From positions 1 through 46,391 of the forward strand of contig CAJWQX010000025.1 in the NCBI GenBank assembly GCA_913045265.1: 46,391 bases of DNA, read 5' to 3'. Origin of the DNA: UBA11889 sp002313255 (GTDB lineage Bacteria; Pseudomonadota; Gammaproteobacteria; Pseudomonadales; Azotimanducaceae). The translations under genes and the position numbers were made by a program. The notes beneath the pieces were generated by a model. The model had not been told where the DNA came from and searched no databases. It worked only from the letters and a program-made list of their open reading frames with translations. Below are positions 1 through 8,732 of this stretch, piece after piece. Within the stretch, counting starts at the first letter, position 1, and each line of letters starts with the position of its first letter.

Positions 1-739
1 ACAAGAACAACGCTTTGAAGTTTGGGTTCTTGAGCGATTCAAACATTTGCCCAACTTCGGAAGCGATATCGCCAAGCTTGAACGTGTCCGCCGGCCGTGG
101 CAGTGCAGATGCTTCTCGCTGGGTTCCAAAGCTTGAGACAACGATTGAGAGGAAGATCAATAACGCGCCAGCGGTAGCATAAATCGTGTATCCACGTTGT
201 ACTGCAAAACCATACGCGCCGGCCCAGAACATCATATTAACAATATGGATGCCGTTGCCCCCATACCAACCAAAAAAGTAACGGAGAGACAGCCACAGAT
301 TGCGTCGGTCATAGTCTTTCTCCAAATCGGGCAGCAATGCCGTCGACGGCATTTCAAACAACGTGGTTCCGGTACGGATAAGCAGTGACATCACCAACAC
401 GTAGGTGAATGCGTTGCCTTCATGGAGCTCGATGGCCGGATCGAAGAGGAGATAAAAACTGACCGGCAGCACCAACAGCGCGGCATACATGAACGGATGG
501 CGGCGACCCAATCGGGAACTGGTCTTGTCGGACCAATGGCCCAACAACAAGTCGGACACAGCGTCCCAGATCATTGCGACCGCTAAAGCAATGGACGCTT
601 TATATCCCGGGATACCTAGGACTTCGGTACAGTACAAGAGTAGGAGATAACTAAACGCATTGTTCTTGATGCCAAACGCGGTCGCGGCGGATCCGTAACA
701 CCAAAACACGGGTTTTTTCCAGAGTTTCTCGGTCGTCAT
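1..739 (-). CDS. MFS transporter, GPH (sugar:cation symporter) type, truncated by window end
   Basis: The minus strand is open from the ATG at 739 to the window edge (246 codons, no stop), so this is the N-terminal half of a roughly 450-500-residue inner-membrane protein. The first cytoplasmic loop reads GHWSDKTSSRLGRRHPFM, the typical MFS/GPH loop 2-3 signature (G-x-x-SD-x-x-x-x-R-x-GRRxP), and hydrophobic segments alternate with short loops. Family knowledge: GPH symporters move glycosides, pentosides or hexuronides with Na+ or H+; the substrate cannot be told. It is divergent from the TRAP genes across a 177-base gap (740-916) in which I see no convincing promoter. Family assignment is good; substrate unknown. 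Confidence 0.85.
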   Translation of the reverse strand, partial: MTTEKLWKKPVFWCYGSAATAFGIKNNAFSYLLLLYCTEVLGIPGYKASIALAVAMIWDAVSDLLLGHWSDKTSSRLGRRHPFMYAALLVLPVSFYLLFDPAIELHEGNAFTYVLVMSLLIRTGTTLFEMPSTALLPDLEKDYDRRNLWLSLRYFFGWYGGNGIHIVNMMFWAGAYGFAVQRGYTIYATAGALLIFLSIVVSSFGTQREASALPRPADTFKLGDIASEVGQMFESLKNPNFKALFL

Positions 740-916
740 TGCTTTACTCCACTACAGACCAAACCTGCTATCCACCACCTGACTTCAGCGGAAAATGGGC
801 CGAACGATGGGTTGATAACCCGAATCATTCCCGTCGTCAAAGATAACTTGACCGAAACAATGACAAATCAAGTCCAAGTTTAGACAATCGGCCTCTTTGC
901 ACTTGGAGGGCGTGAT

Positions 917-2020
917 GTGAGCAACCGTGCTGCATCCATCGCGGTAGTGATTGCACTCGTTGTCGGCATGCTCGCGACACTCGCGATCCGGCCTCCGGGG
1001 AACCAACCCAGTATCAAGCAAAACGGCTCCGGTCAAGGCGTGCCCCCACTTCGGTGGCGGGTTCCGGTGGCGTTTAGTACCAATTTAAAAGCGCTTGGTG
1101 ACAACGTCGTGTTTGTTGCTGAAACGTTGTCGATCGAGACCAACGGTGCAATCGAACTGGCTATTTATGAGCCGGGTGAACTAGTGCCCGCGTTCAATAT
1201 CGTCGATGCAGTACGCGAAGGTAAGGTACAAGCAGGTTATACCTGGGTTGGTTACGATCAAGGAAAAATTCCAGCGTCTGCCCTCATTGGCGCCGTACCG
1301 TTCGGTATGGAGCCTTGGGAATATTCTGCGTGGTGGTACGAAGCCGACGGCCGTGAGCTCACCGAAGCTTTGTACGCGCGCTATGGGGTTCATCCTATTT
1401 TGTGCGGACTCATTGGACCCGAAACTGCCGGCTGGTTCCGTGAGCCGATCGAGTCACTCAGCGACCTTCAGGGCCTTAAAATTCGGTTTGCCGGACTTGG
1501 TGGTAAGGTCATCCAACGTCTTGGCGCCTCGGTAACGATGTTGCCGGGTGGCGAAATTTTTCAAGCGCTTGAAAAGGGCGCGATCGACGCAACCGAATTT
1601 TCGTTACCAAACGTTGATGAATCGTTGGGGTTTGATCGAATTGCCAAACTAAACTATTACCCCGGATGGCATCAGACCTATACCTCCGCCCATTTGGTTA
1701 TCAATGCAGAACAATGGTCCTCGCTCAATTCGGCCCAGCAGAGTTTATTCGATACGGCGTGTACCGCTGGGGTAACCCGCAATTTGGCTCGGTCGGAGGC
1801 TCTCCAGGGACCAGTGCTAGCCGGATTTCCCGCCAAGGGCGTGCAAGCGATACGACTACCGATTCCGATATTACGCGAGCTAAATCGAGTGACGGACGAA
1901 GTGATGGCAGAGGAAGCTAGCAATGACGAGGATTTCCGAATAATTCGAGCGTCGCAACAAAATTTTCGTGAAGTCTACGCCCGGTGGAAACAACTCGCGT
2001 ATCTACCACGAGATTTTTAG
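917..2020 (+). CDS. TRAP transporter substrate-binding protein, TakP-like (DctP family)
   Basis: Periplasmic solute receptor of a tripartite ATP-independent transporter, 367 residues. It starts at GTG 917 with GGAGGG six bases upstream; the overlapping ATG at 915 is followed at once by a stop in its frame. The N-terminus has one hydrophobic segment (about residues 6-25) without a clear cleavage site, so it may be a signal peptide or an anchor. GLKIRFAGLGGKV, PGGEIFQALEKGAIDATEF and the YYPGWHQ segment are typical of the TakP/FcbT1 branch, which binds 2-oxo acids or aromatic carboxylates. The first of three genes (receptor, small permease, large permease) packed without gaps. The ligand is probably an organic acid; this is inference. 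Confidence 0.9.
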   Translation: MSNRAASIAVVIALVVGMLATLAIRPPGNQPSIKQNGSGQGVPPLRWRVPVAFSTNLKALGDNVVFVAETLSIETNGAIELAIYEPGELVPAFNIVDAVREGKVQAGYTWVGYDQGKIPASALIGAVPFGMEPWEYSAWWYEADGRELTEALYARYGVHPILCGLIGPETAGWFREPIESLSDLQGLKIRFAGLGGKVIQRLGASVTMLPGGEIFQALEKGAIDATEFSLPNVDESLGFDRIAKLNYYPGWHQTYTSAHLVINAEQWSSLNSAQQSLFDTACTAGVTRNLARSEALQGPVLAGFPAKGVQAIRLPIPILRELNRVTDEVMAEEASNDEDFRIIRASQQNFREVYARWKQLAYLPRDF

Positions 2021-2548
2021 TTGACTCCGGAGACCCAACTTCCGACGACCACTTTCTCGCGCTGGATCGACCCCTTCCTGCAGCGCCTAGGCAACGGGCT
2101 GTCGTGGATCTGGGTCGCGTTGATTTTCGTCATCGTCCTCAACGTCATACTTCGTTACGTCTTTAGCGAAGGCAGGATCGAACTTGAGGAAATTCAGTGG
2201 CATTTGTACTCGACCGGATTCATGTTCGGACTGAGCTACGCGTTTCAAGCCGATGCACATATTCGGGTCGACGTGCTCCACGAACGTTTCTCGCCCGAAC
2301 TCAAAGCTTGGATTGACCTCTACGGCATCGTGCTTTTCGTCCTACCTTTCACGGCGCTCATGCTGATCTACGGGTTCCCGTTCGTCATGGACAGTTATCA
2401 AACCAACGAAGTCTCGCAATCACCGGGCGGACTCGAACTCCGATGGCTGATTAAGTTAGTACTGGTCCTCGGTTTTTCGTTCCTTGCGCTGGCAGCCTTC
2501 GCACGACTGACCCGCCTTTGGTCATTTCTCTTCTTCCATGCCCGCTAA
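2021..2548 (+). CDS. TRAP transporter small permease (DctQ)
   Basis: 175 residues with four hydrophobic segments (about 25-45, 65-85, 100-125 and 145-165), as expected for the four-helix DctQ subunit that pairs with DctM in the inner membrane. The likely start is TTG at 2021, the codon directly after the receptor's TAG stop; no better in-frame ATG lies near the N-terminus, and translation probably depends on coupling to the gene upstream. The segment WIDLYGIVLFVLPFTALMLI resembles the mannitol/chloroaromatic-type DctQ proteins. Its 3' end overlaps dctM by 11 bases. Confidence 0.88.
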   Translation: MTPETQLPTTTFSRWIDPFLQRLGNGLSWIWVALIFVIVLNVILRYVFSEGRIELEEIQWHLYSTGFMFGLSYAFQADAHIRVDVLHERFSPELKAWIDLYGIVLFVLPFTALMLIYGFPFVMDSYQTNEVSQSPGGLELRWLIKLVLVLGFSFLALAAFARLTRLWSFLFFHAR

Positions 2549-3893
2549 CGAAATACTGGCATTGGCGATGTTTTTCGCCTTCATCATATTGGTATTCACT
2601 GGATTTCCGGTCGCCTGGGTACTTGCCGGGCTGGCCATACTCTTTACCGCGATCTCGATCGTCGCCTCCGTCGACTTTGGCATGACGATCGGCATCGATT
2701 GGGCGTACACGTCCATTACCGTCGAACGCGTATGGAACGTCATGGAAAACTGGGTCATGGTGGCCCTGCCCATGTTCATCTTCATGGGCTTAATGCTGGA
2801 CCGTTCAGGCATCGCCACTCGGCTCATGAGCGGTTTTGCCACGCTCTTTCGAGGCATAAATGGCGGTCTTGCCGTTAGCGTGGTTCTGATCGGCGTACTT
2901 CTCGCCGCGACCACGGGAATCATTGGCGCGTCCGTCGTCCTATTGGCCTTGCTCGGTCTACCGGTGATGCTCGAACAGAACTACAACAAAAGCGTTGCTG
3001 CCGGTACGGTTTGTGCCGTCGGCACCCTCGGCATTCTCATTCCCCCAAGCATCATGCTGGTCCTGATGGCAGATCGGATGGCGATGTCAGTAGGCGATCT
3101 TTTCTTAGGTGCCGTATTCCCAGGGTTGCTGCTAAGTGGGCTTTACGTGTTCTATCTCTTGGGCCACGGCCTGCTGAAACCAGCCGATTTACCCTCGAGC
3201 GAAATCGGGGGTAGTTTCGATACCGCTGCATTAGTGACGCTAACGAAGGCGGTCATTCCTCCAGCGTTTCTGATCTTCGCTGTCCTTGGCAGTATCTTTC
3301 TTGGTTTCGCAACACCGACAGAAGCCGCTGGAGTCGGTGCCGCAGGCGCACTCGTCCTCGCTCTGGTCAATGGGTCACTCTCCAAATCGATCCTTACGGA
3401 CGTCGTGAGAGAGACCACGCGGACCACGGCCTTCATATTTGCCATCCTTATTGGAGCAACAGCTTTTTCGTTGGTACTGCGTGGTCTGGGGGGCGACGAA
3501 CTCATCGAAAGAACATTGCTAGGGCTTCCCTTTGGCCCGACTGGGGTCATCATCACGATCCTACTATTTACGTTCCTACTCGGCTTCTTTCTCGACTGGA
3601 TCGAATTAACGTTGATCATTCTGCCGCTCGTTGCTCCCGTCGTGACTTCGCTTGGCTTCGACCCGGTCTGGTTTACCGTGCTATTCGCGGTGTGTCTCCA
3701 AACAAGCTTCCTAACACCCCCAGTCGGTTTCGCGATTTTCTACCTCAAAGGCGTCGCACCTCCAGACATCGACGCAATCACCATCTATCGAGGAGTTATT
3801 CCGTTCATCGCTCTACAACTACTCGGACTTGCGGCTATCTTCCAGTGGGAATCGTTGGTTACCTGGTTACCCTCACAAGCGTACGGTCCCTGA
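2538..3893 (+). CDS. TRAP transporter large permease (DctM)
   Basis: The 451-residue, multi-spanning inner-membrane subunit that carries out Na+-driven substrate movement. GTLGILIPPSIMLVLMADRM is the conserved DctM stretch with the IPPSI motif, and a second inverted half contains FLTPPVGFAIFYLKG. Length and about 12 hydrophobic segments are normal for the family. Starts at ATG 2538 inside the end of dctQ. The operon ends here: the next gene, 119 bases away, is convergent. Confidence 0.93.
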   Translation: MPANEILALAMFFAFIILVFTGFPVAWVLAGLAILFTAISIVASVDFGMTIGIDWAYTSITVERVWNVMENWVMVALPMFIFMGLMLDRSGIATRLMSGFATLFRGINGGLAVSVVLIGVLLAATTGIIGASVVLLALLGLPVMLEQNYNKSVAAGTVCAVGTLGILIPPSIMLVLMADRMAMSVGDLFLGAVFPGLLLSGLYVFYLLGHGLLKPADLPSSEIGGSFDTAALVTLTKAVIPPAFLIFAVLGSIFLGFATPTEAAGVGAAGALVLALVNGSLSKSILTDVVRETTRTTAFIFAILIGATAFSLVLRGLGGDELIERTLLGLPFGPTGVIITILLFTFLLGFFLDWIELTLIILPLVAPVVTSLGFDPVWFTVLFAVCLQTSFLTPPVGFAIFYLKGVAPPDIDAITIYRGVIPFIALQLLGLAAIFQWESLVTWLPSQAYGP

Positions 3894-4012
3894 GCGTAAA
3901 TGCGCACACGGCTTTCAAGCTGTGACGAAAGCGATTGCATCCCGTCTTGTTTAGCTCGTATAGACAACCCATAGTTGACGTCGAAATCGTCGCCACCCGG
4001 TATCGCCAAACG

Positions 4013-4837
4013 TCATTCCCAACGTAACCATTCTTGGATACCGCGACCCATAATCCACTCGAGATCGTCGGAGTTTAAGAAGTTGCACTCTTGGGTAAAT
4101 AGCGTGCGACATTCGTACCAGCTACACCGCAACCTGGATACGTCAGAACCCCAAAATGTCCGCCGCGGACCATAAACGTCCACAATCCGACGAATAGCCG
4201 AGATCAAGGTCGGGAACGGGTATTCCTCAGTAACTAGGTTCGGCATGCAACTTGCTTTGACGGCGATGTTGGGGAAACGCGCCAGCGCTAACGTGGGTCC
4301 CAACTGCCGAATCAGGTCGTCATCGTAGCTTCCGTATATGGCCAAGTGATCCAGAATCAGTTTAAGTTCAGGGAATCGTTCCGCGATGCGCCCTATTTCG
4401 ACTAAGCAATCGGGAACGAATAGCATTAGCGGTATCTGCAAACGCTCGGCGGCACTCCAAAACCAATCCGCAGTGCCGTCATGAAGCCACGCTTTCTGGA
4501 ACGGGTTGTGGAACGTCAAACGAACACCCACCATGCCCATTTGCTCACGCCAGGTTTCAAGCTGGTCCCTCGCGGAAACGACTTCGATGGGGAATCGACC
4601 CATCACCGCAAACCGTTGTGGATGCCGTATCGCAGCATCGAGACAGACGTCGTTACGATCCCCCTCCCAAGACGGGGGCACCAAAATAGCAGCATCCACA
4701 CCTGCATCGTCCATCCGAGAAATAGCCTCATCGGCCAGCAGTTCTTTCCCGTGGGCGTACGATCGGCCATATTCTGGCCATGGGCGGTCCGACGTTTCTC
4801 GAGCCCAAAGATGGATCTGGGAGTCGATCACACGCAC
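4013..4837 (-). CDS. Amidohydrolase family protein (PF04909 type)
   Basis: A metal-dependent TIM-barrel hydrolase or decarboxylase. I place the start at GTG 4837, because CGGAGG sits six bases upstream and the protein then begins MRVIDSQIHLW, the usual N-terminus of this family, with the metal-binding D-x-x-x-H motif within the first nine residues; a TTG at 4855 would add six residues. The mature length is 274 residues. LILDHLAIYG (family motif DHxG-like) and WGSDVSRLR (third metal/acid region) are present. Members act on lactones, cyclic amides or aromatic carboxylates; the substrate cannot be read here. It lies downstream of, and in the same direction as, the luciferase-like gene 79 bases away. 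Confidence 0.85.
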   Translation of the reverse strand: MRVIDSQIHLWARETSDRPWPEYGRSYAHGKELLADEAISRMDDAGVDAAILVPPSWEGDRNDVCLDAAIRHPQRFAVMGRFPIEVVSARDQLETWREQMGMVGVRLTFHNPFQKAWLHDGTADWFWSAAERLQIPLMLFVPDCLVEIGRIAERFPELKLILDHLAIYGSYDDDLIRQLGPTLALARFPNIAVKASCMPNLVTEEYPFPTLISAIRRIVDVYGPRRTFWGSDVSRLRCSWYECRTLFTQECNFLNSDDLEWIMGRGIQEWLRWE

Positions 4838-4916
4838 CCGGAACCTCCGTACCAATAAATCACACCAATTCCCTGCAGTTCAGAATGAAAGAAATGATTA
4901 GGGCGAATACCCGGCG

Positions 4917-5948
4917 TCACCGACCACGAACCGCGGCGGCGATTTCCCCCCACTTTGGCAGGTTCGATGGTTCACTCCGAATGGATTCCCCCGCCAGATA
5001 GGTGACCAGCCTCGACGCGTGGCCGCGATAACGAGTGCTCAGCAAATCAGCAATGTCGTCCCATCGGCCGCTTACGGTGAAGTGATCTAACATCTCATCA
5101 GAGATGATCCCGGCCATCCCAGCAACATCGCCCGAGCGCAAAAGATCAGAAAGTTTACCGGTGGTGCCCTCGAAGCCGAGGTCATCAAACTGGAACGCGT
5201 AATTTGGGGTCGAACCGTAGAACGCAATTTGCGAACGCGCTCGTGCAAGCAGCTTGGCACGTTCTTCTGGCGAATCCCCTGGGACCACGAACACCGGGAC
5301 AATGAGCTCGATATCGGATACTGCCCGCCCACTCTGCTCTGCGCCAGTTGCTAGCTCCGGCAATAACCTTTCTTTTATATAGTTAGTCGAGTGCATGGGA
5401 TGCACGTGAATGCCGTTAGCAACTTCTCCGGCGACGCGGCACATGTATGGACCCACCGCGGCGATATCGACCTTAACGTCGGAGTACTCATGCGCGGGTG
5501 GCGACCACGCTCCTGGCAAGTAATTCAGGGAGTAGTACTCACCATCGTGTTGAAGCCGCTCGTCACCTCGAAACGCACGGATACACGCCTTGAACGCTTC
5601 AACATAATCTTTCATCCGTCGTGCCGGTTTATCGAAGGGCACGCCGTAACGACGCACGATGTGCCCCCTCACTTGGCTGCCGAGACCAAGGCGAAAACGC
5701 CCTTGCGTATTCCGCGCAAGTTCCCAGGCGATCTGAGCCGAGACCATTGGGCTTCTTGGAAACGCCACCGCGATACCAGTCGAAAACTGAAGTTCAGTAG
5801 TCGCCATGGCGGCAGCCGAGATCATCATCCACGGCACTTGGCTTGTCTCGGTAAAGAGCATCCCGGAAAAACCGTTCTCCTGCAGCCGTTGTGCCAGCTC
5901 TGCACTTTCGGACCAAGATAAATTCCCGGTCATGAAATCAAAATCCAT
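4917..5948 (-). CDS. LLM-class (luciferase-like) oxidoreductase, F420-dependent TIGR03617-like
   Basis: A cytoplasmic TIM-barrel oxidoreductase of the bacterial luciferase superfamily. The start is ATG 5948: GGAGGA lies seven bases upstream, giving a 343-residue protein beginning MDFDFMTGNLSW; a GTG at 5999 without such a site would only add 17 poorly structured residues. The run FSTGIAVAFPRSPMVSAQIA, then GRFRLGLGSQVRGHIVRRYG, matches the subgroup I know as TIGR03617, which is annotated as probably F420-dependent. FMN use cannot be excluded. A second F420-type protein is encoded at 34064-34588. The substrate is unknown. Confidence 0.82.
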   Translation of the reverse strand: MDFDFMTGNLSWSESAELAQRLQENGFSGMLFTETSQVPWMMISAAAMATTELQFSTGIAVAFPRSPMVSAQIAWELARNTQGRFRLGLGSQVRGHIVRRYGVPFDKPARRMKDYVEAFKACIRAFRGDERLQHDGEYYSLNYLPGAWSPPAHEYSDVKVDIAAVGPYMCRVAGEVANGIHVHPMHSTNYIKERLLPELATGAEQSGRAVSDIELIVPVFVVPGDSPEERAKLLARARSQIAFYGSTPNYAFQFDDLGFEGTTGKLSDLLRSGDVAGMAGIISDEMLDHFTVSGRWDDIADLLSTRYRGHASRLVTYLAGESIRSEPSNLPKWGEIAAAVRGR

Positions 5949-6020
5949 CCAAGAGTCCTCCGGCCCTTGCGAGCTTTGCAAACTGCCATCCTCAATCACA
6001 AAATGCCACCAGCGAATGCG

Positions 6021-6114
6021 GTGGTTAAGGCGAATAAATCAGTTTCGCAGGCTAATCAACCAGGAAACTAACCAATTCTTCTTTTTCAGTCATTCCAATT
6101 GCAAAAACTAACCA
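6021..6114. promoter_or_regulatory. Repeated TAACCA boxes in divergent intergenic region
   Basis: The 185-base gap between the divergent luciferase-like gene (5948) and the monooxygenase gene (6134) contains the 10-mer AAACTAACCA twice, at 6065-6074 and 6105-6114, 40 bases apart, plus an inverted TGGTTA at 6021-6026 and a near copy (CTAATCAACCA) at 6052-6062. Spacing of about four helical turns in a divergent promoter region would suit an operator for a shared regulator, but no regulator gene is adjacent and chance repeats are possible. Confidence 0.3.
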
Positions 6115-6133
6115 CGATGGAGTCGGACCAGAG

Positions 6134-6424
6134 ATGATCTATAACAACGTGATACTAGAAGTGATCAAGGAGGCGGACATCGATACAGTTCGTGCACTAC
6201 TACGCCGTCAAGGGGAATTATCTCGACAAGAACCCGGTTGCAGTCGATTCGAGGTGTATCAGTCGCAGACCGAGCAATCCTTGTTTATGCTGATCGAACA
6301 GTGGGAGACCCCGGCACATCTCGAGATGCATCGGGAAGCGACAGCTTTCAAAGAAATTTACGAACCTCGGATTTTACCGAGGGTAGCACGCGTACCGCAT
6401 CCCTCGGACTTGGTCTTCCCATAA
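6134..6424 (+). CDS. Antibiotic-biosynthesis monooxygenase (ABM) domain protein
   Basis: A 96-residue single-domain protein with the ABM ferredoxin-like fold pattern: an early strand (YNNVILEVIKEAD), the central CSRFEVYQSQTEQSLFMLIE hairpin, then EQWETPAHLEMHREATAFKE with the usual H-x-x-x helix. Such small dimeric cytoplasmic enzymes oxidise quinol-like compounds or degrade haem, and many are of unknown role (YgiN-like). It heads a run of plus-strand genes and is 68 bases before the CoA-transferase gene, so it may be co-transcribed with it. Confidence 0.8.
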   Translation: MIYNNVILEVIKEADIDTVRALLRRQGELSRQEPGCSRFEVYQSQTEQSLFMLIEQWETPAHLEMHREATAFKEIYEPRILPRVARVPHPSDLVFP

Positions 6425-6492
6425 AGATACGAAGTTCGCAAACGCTCGAGGGAATCGCATTGGCGACGCTTTAACGTAACGTGGGAGGAGAC

Positions 6493-7683
6493 ATGGCGGG
6501 AGCATTACAAGGCATTAAGGTCATCGAAGTCGGCTTACTGATACAGGGGCCGCAAGCGGCTGCGCTGTTGGCCGATATGGGTGCTGACGTAATCAAGGTT
6601 GAATTACCAGGGATCGGTGATCAGGGCCGATATATCTTTCTTGGTGACGGCGATCTACGTAGCGCAGTTTTCATCGGCTGCAACCGCGGCAAGAGAGGGC
6701 TGACCCTTGATCTGAGACATGAGCAGGGCGCGAACATTTTCAAGAAACTCACGGAAACGGCCGATATCGTGATAAGTAATTTCAAGCCCGGCACACTCGA
6801 CGAATGGGGTTTAGGTTACGAAGATCTTGCAGCAATCAACCCCCGCATCATCTGGGCAGCTGGGAGTACGTTTGGGCCAGTTGGTCCGGACGCAGCACGG
6901 GAAGGTGCCGATCTTGCCGGACAGTCGGCGGGCGGTTTGATCAGTACTACGGGGAGCGATGGCGACCCGCCCACTCCGGTCGGCGCATTCATCGCCGACC
7001 ATATCGGTTCGTTGAACATGGTGTCGGGTATCCTCGCTGCCTTACACTCGAGGCACGAGTCCGGGCATGGTCAACGAATAGAGGTATCGCTCGTGGGCGG
7101 CCAGATTTGGGCGCAGGCAACCGAATATACACACTATCTCCTAACGGGAAACATCCCGGGCCGATCGAATTTTGGTCATCCGCTGATCCCGGCGGCTTAT
7201 CGAATTTTTCAGACCGCAGACGGGTGGATAGGCCTTATTGGTCTATCCGCCGAAGCGAAGGACGTTTTCTTTGCGCTCGTTGGCCGTCCCGAAATGGCGA
7301 TGGATCCACGCTTCGACGCGCTGTTACTTTCCCCAGAAGAACTGAAGTCCTTGGTCGGTGAACTCGAACCGATTTTCCTGGAAAGAACGACCGATGAATG
7401 GTGCGAGCTATTACAGGAAGCCGGTGCGCGGTTTGCGCCCGTGCGTAATTACGCGGAGGTGGTCGCCGACGAGGGTGTCTGGGAAAACGACTACTTTGTC
7501 GAAGTCAAAGACGATGCCGGACAAAGCCAGCGAGTCGTGGGTACACCCATACGCATGAGTGAGACACCGCTGCAGCCTTCCGCGATCGCACCGGACCTGG
7601 GCCAACACAGCGAAGAGATCCTCAAGGAAGCCGGCTACAGCGCTGCCGACATCGAGGAATTCCGTACAGCGGGGACGGTGTAG
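6493..7683 (+). CDS. Class III (CaiB/BaiF, formyl-CoA transferase type) CoA-transferase
   Basis: A 396-residue cytoplasmic enzyme that moves CoA between organic acids. I start it at ATG 6493; the alternative GTG at 6481 is overlapped by the GGGAGGAG that looks like the ribosome-binding site. The N-terminus GALQGIKVIEVG and the ELPGIGDQGR segment are typical. The catalytic aspartate that forms the acyl-enzyme in formyl-CoA transferase (Asp169 there) appears as D169 here, in GAFIADHIGS. RIEVSLVGGQIWAQATEY and the C-terminal EEILKEAGYSAADIEEF are also family hallmarks. The stop is two bases from the next gene, so the pair is probably one transcript. CoA donor and acceptor are unknown. Confidence 0.92.
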   Translation: MAGALQGIKVIEVGLLIQGPQAAALLADMGADVIKVELPGIGDQGRYIFLGDGDLRSAVFIGCNRGKRGLTLDLRHEQGANIFKKLTETADIVISNFKPGTLDEWGLGYEDLAAINPRIIWAAGSTFGPVGPDAAREGADLAGQSAGGLISTTGSDGDPPTPVGAFIADHIGSLNMVSGILAALHSRHESGHGQRIEVSLVGGQIWAQATEYTHYLLTGNIPGRSNFGHPLIPAAYRIFQTADGWIGLIGLSAEAKDVFFALVGRPEMAMDPRFDALLLSPEELKSLVGELEPIFLERTTDEWCELLQEAGARFAPVRNYAEVVADEGVWENDYFVEVKDDAGQSQRVVGTPIRMSETPLQPSAIAPDLGQHSEEILKEAGYSAADIEEFRTAGTV

Positions 7684-7685
7684 CT

Positions 7686-8636
7686 GTGAAATCCGTGGTG
7701 TGTACTGCCATTGGCAAACCCGTAGAAATCCAGATCAGCACCGATCCGACGCCGAGACCGGCCGACGTGCTGGTGCAGGTGACCGCCTGCGGTCTCAACT
7801 ACGTCGACGCATTGATGTGTGCCGGTGGATATCAGATTAAACCCGAGCTCCCGTTCACACCCGGATCGGAGCTCGCCGGAACCGTCGCTGCGATTGGAGA
7901 AGACGTTGACGATTTAAAATTAGGCGATCGAGTCCTCACACGAGGAGGGTTTGTATCCGTCGTCGCTCGCCCGCGATCTTCCATTTACCCGATTCCGAAT
8001 ACGTTGACCGAGGGCCAAGCAGCAACGCTGTGGCAGAGTTACTCGACCATGTTGTACGCGTATACCCGGGCCGATCTTTCAGACGGCGAAACCGTCCTGG
8101 TTCTTGGCGCATCGGGAGGCATCGGCAAAGCGGCGATCGATCTTGCACATTCCCGCGGTGCAAGGGTCATTGCCGCAGCATCTAGTGACGATCGACTTCA
8201 AACCTGTGGCGAAGTCTTTGGCCGAATTAACTACGACGTCGAGGACGTGAAAGTCCGCGCTCGCGAACTGACGGAAGGGAAAGGTGTCAACGTCGTGGTG
8301 GACCCAGTCGGCGGGGATCGAGCTGACGCCGCCCTACGTTCCCTCGATTATTTGGGACGGTACCTTGTCATCGGTTTTGCCGCAGGTTCGATCCCACGAC
8401 TTCCCATCAACCAGATTCTGCTTCGAAACCGAAATGTGCTTGGAATCGATTGGGGTGCCTGGAGTGGATCGCACAGCGATGAACAAGAAGCCAATCTTCG
8501 TACCTTGCTAAACATGGCTGAGCGCGGGTCGATTGCCCCGCCAGAGCCTCGTACTTACTCCTTTGAAGAAGCCCAGACTGCACTCGACGATCTTATGAAT
8601 CGACGAGTGATCGGCAAAGCAGTTCTAAAGCCCTAA
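7686..8636 (+). CDS. Zinc-independent MDR oxidoreductase, NADPH:quinone reductase family
   Basis: 316 residues, starting at GTG 7686 two bases after the CoA-transferase stop. GroES-like N-terminal domain with GLNYVDALMCAGGYQ and PGSELAGTVAAIG, then a Rossmann domain with the nucleotide loop VLGASGGIGKAA (residues 139-150) and the family end pattern RRVIGKAVL. The zinc ligands of alcohol dehydrogenases are absent, as in quinone and enoyl reductases. It is slightly shorter than the usual 325. Tight coupling to the CoA-transferase suggests it reduces an unsaturated CoA ester or related carbonyl, but that is inference. Confidence 0.88.
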   Translation: MKSVVCTAIGKPVEIQISTDPTPRPADVLVQVTACGLNYVDALMCAGGYQIKPELPFTPGSELAGTVAAIGEDVDDLKLGDRVLTRGGFVSVVARPRSSIYPIPNTLTEGQAATLWQSYSTMLYAYTRADLSDGETVLVLGASGGIGKAAIDLAHSRGARVIAAASSDDRLQTCGEVFGRINYDVEDVKVRARELTEGKGVNVVVDPVGGDRADAALRSLDYLGRYLVIGFAAGSIPRLPINQILLRNRNVLGIDWGAWSGSHSDEQEANLRTLLNMAERGSIAPPEPRTYSFEEAQTALDDLMNRRVIGKAVLKP

Positions 8637-8732
8637 GCTCACGAAAAGTCTTCCCACCCGATTCCATTTCCGTCCATTGCGAATTGATTCGCGCTCGGCC
8701 TATGCTGGTAGACCGCGCCACGAACCGGACAC

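Noticed and set aside
785..1036. Minus-strand frame over the TRAP receptor start
   Set aside because: Overlaps the well-supported receptor gene; composition is of a shadow frame, no family resemblance.
3152..3619. 155-codon minus-strand frame inside dctM
   Set aside because: Antisense shadow of a strongly conserved membrane protein.
5391..5921. 176-codon plus-strand frame inside the luciferase-like gene
   Set aside because: Antisense to a clear family member; no recognisable domain.
6804..7361. 185-codon frame inside the CoA-transferase gene
   Set aside because: Arg/Ser-rich shadow frame.
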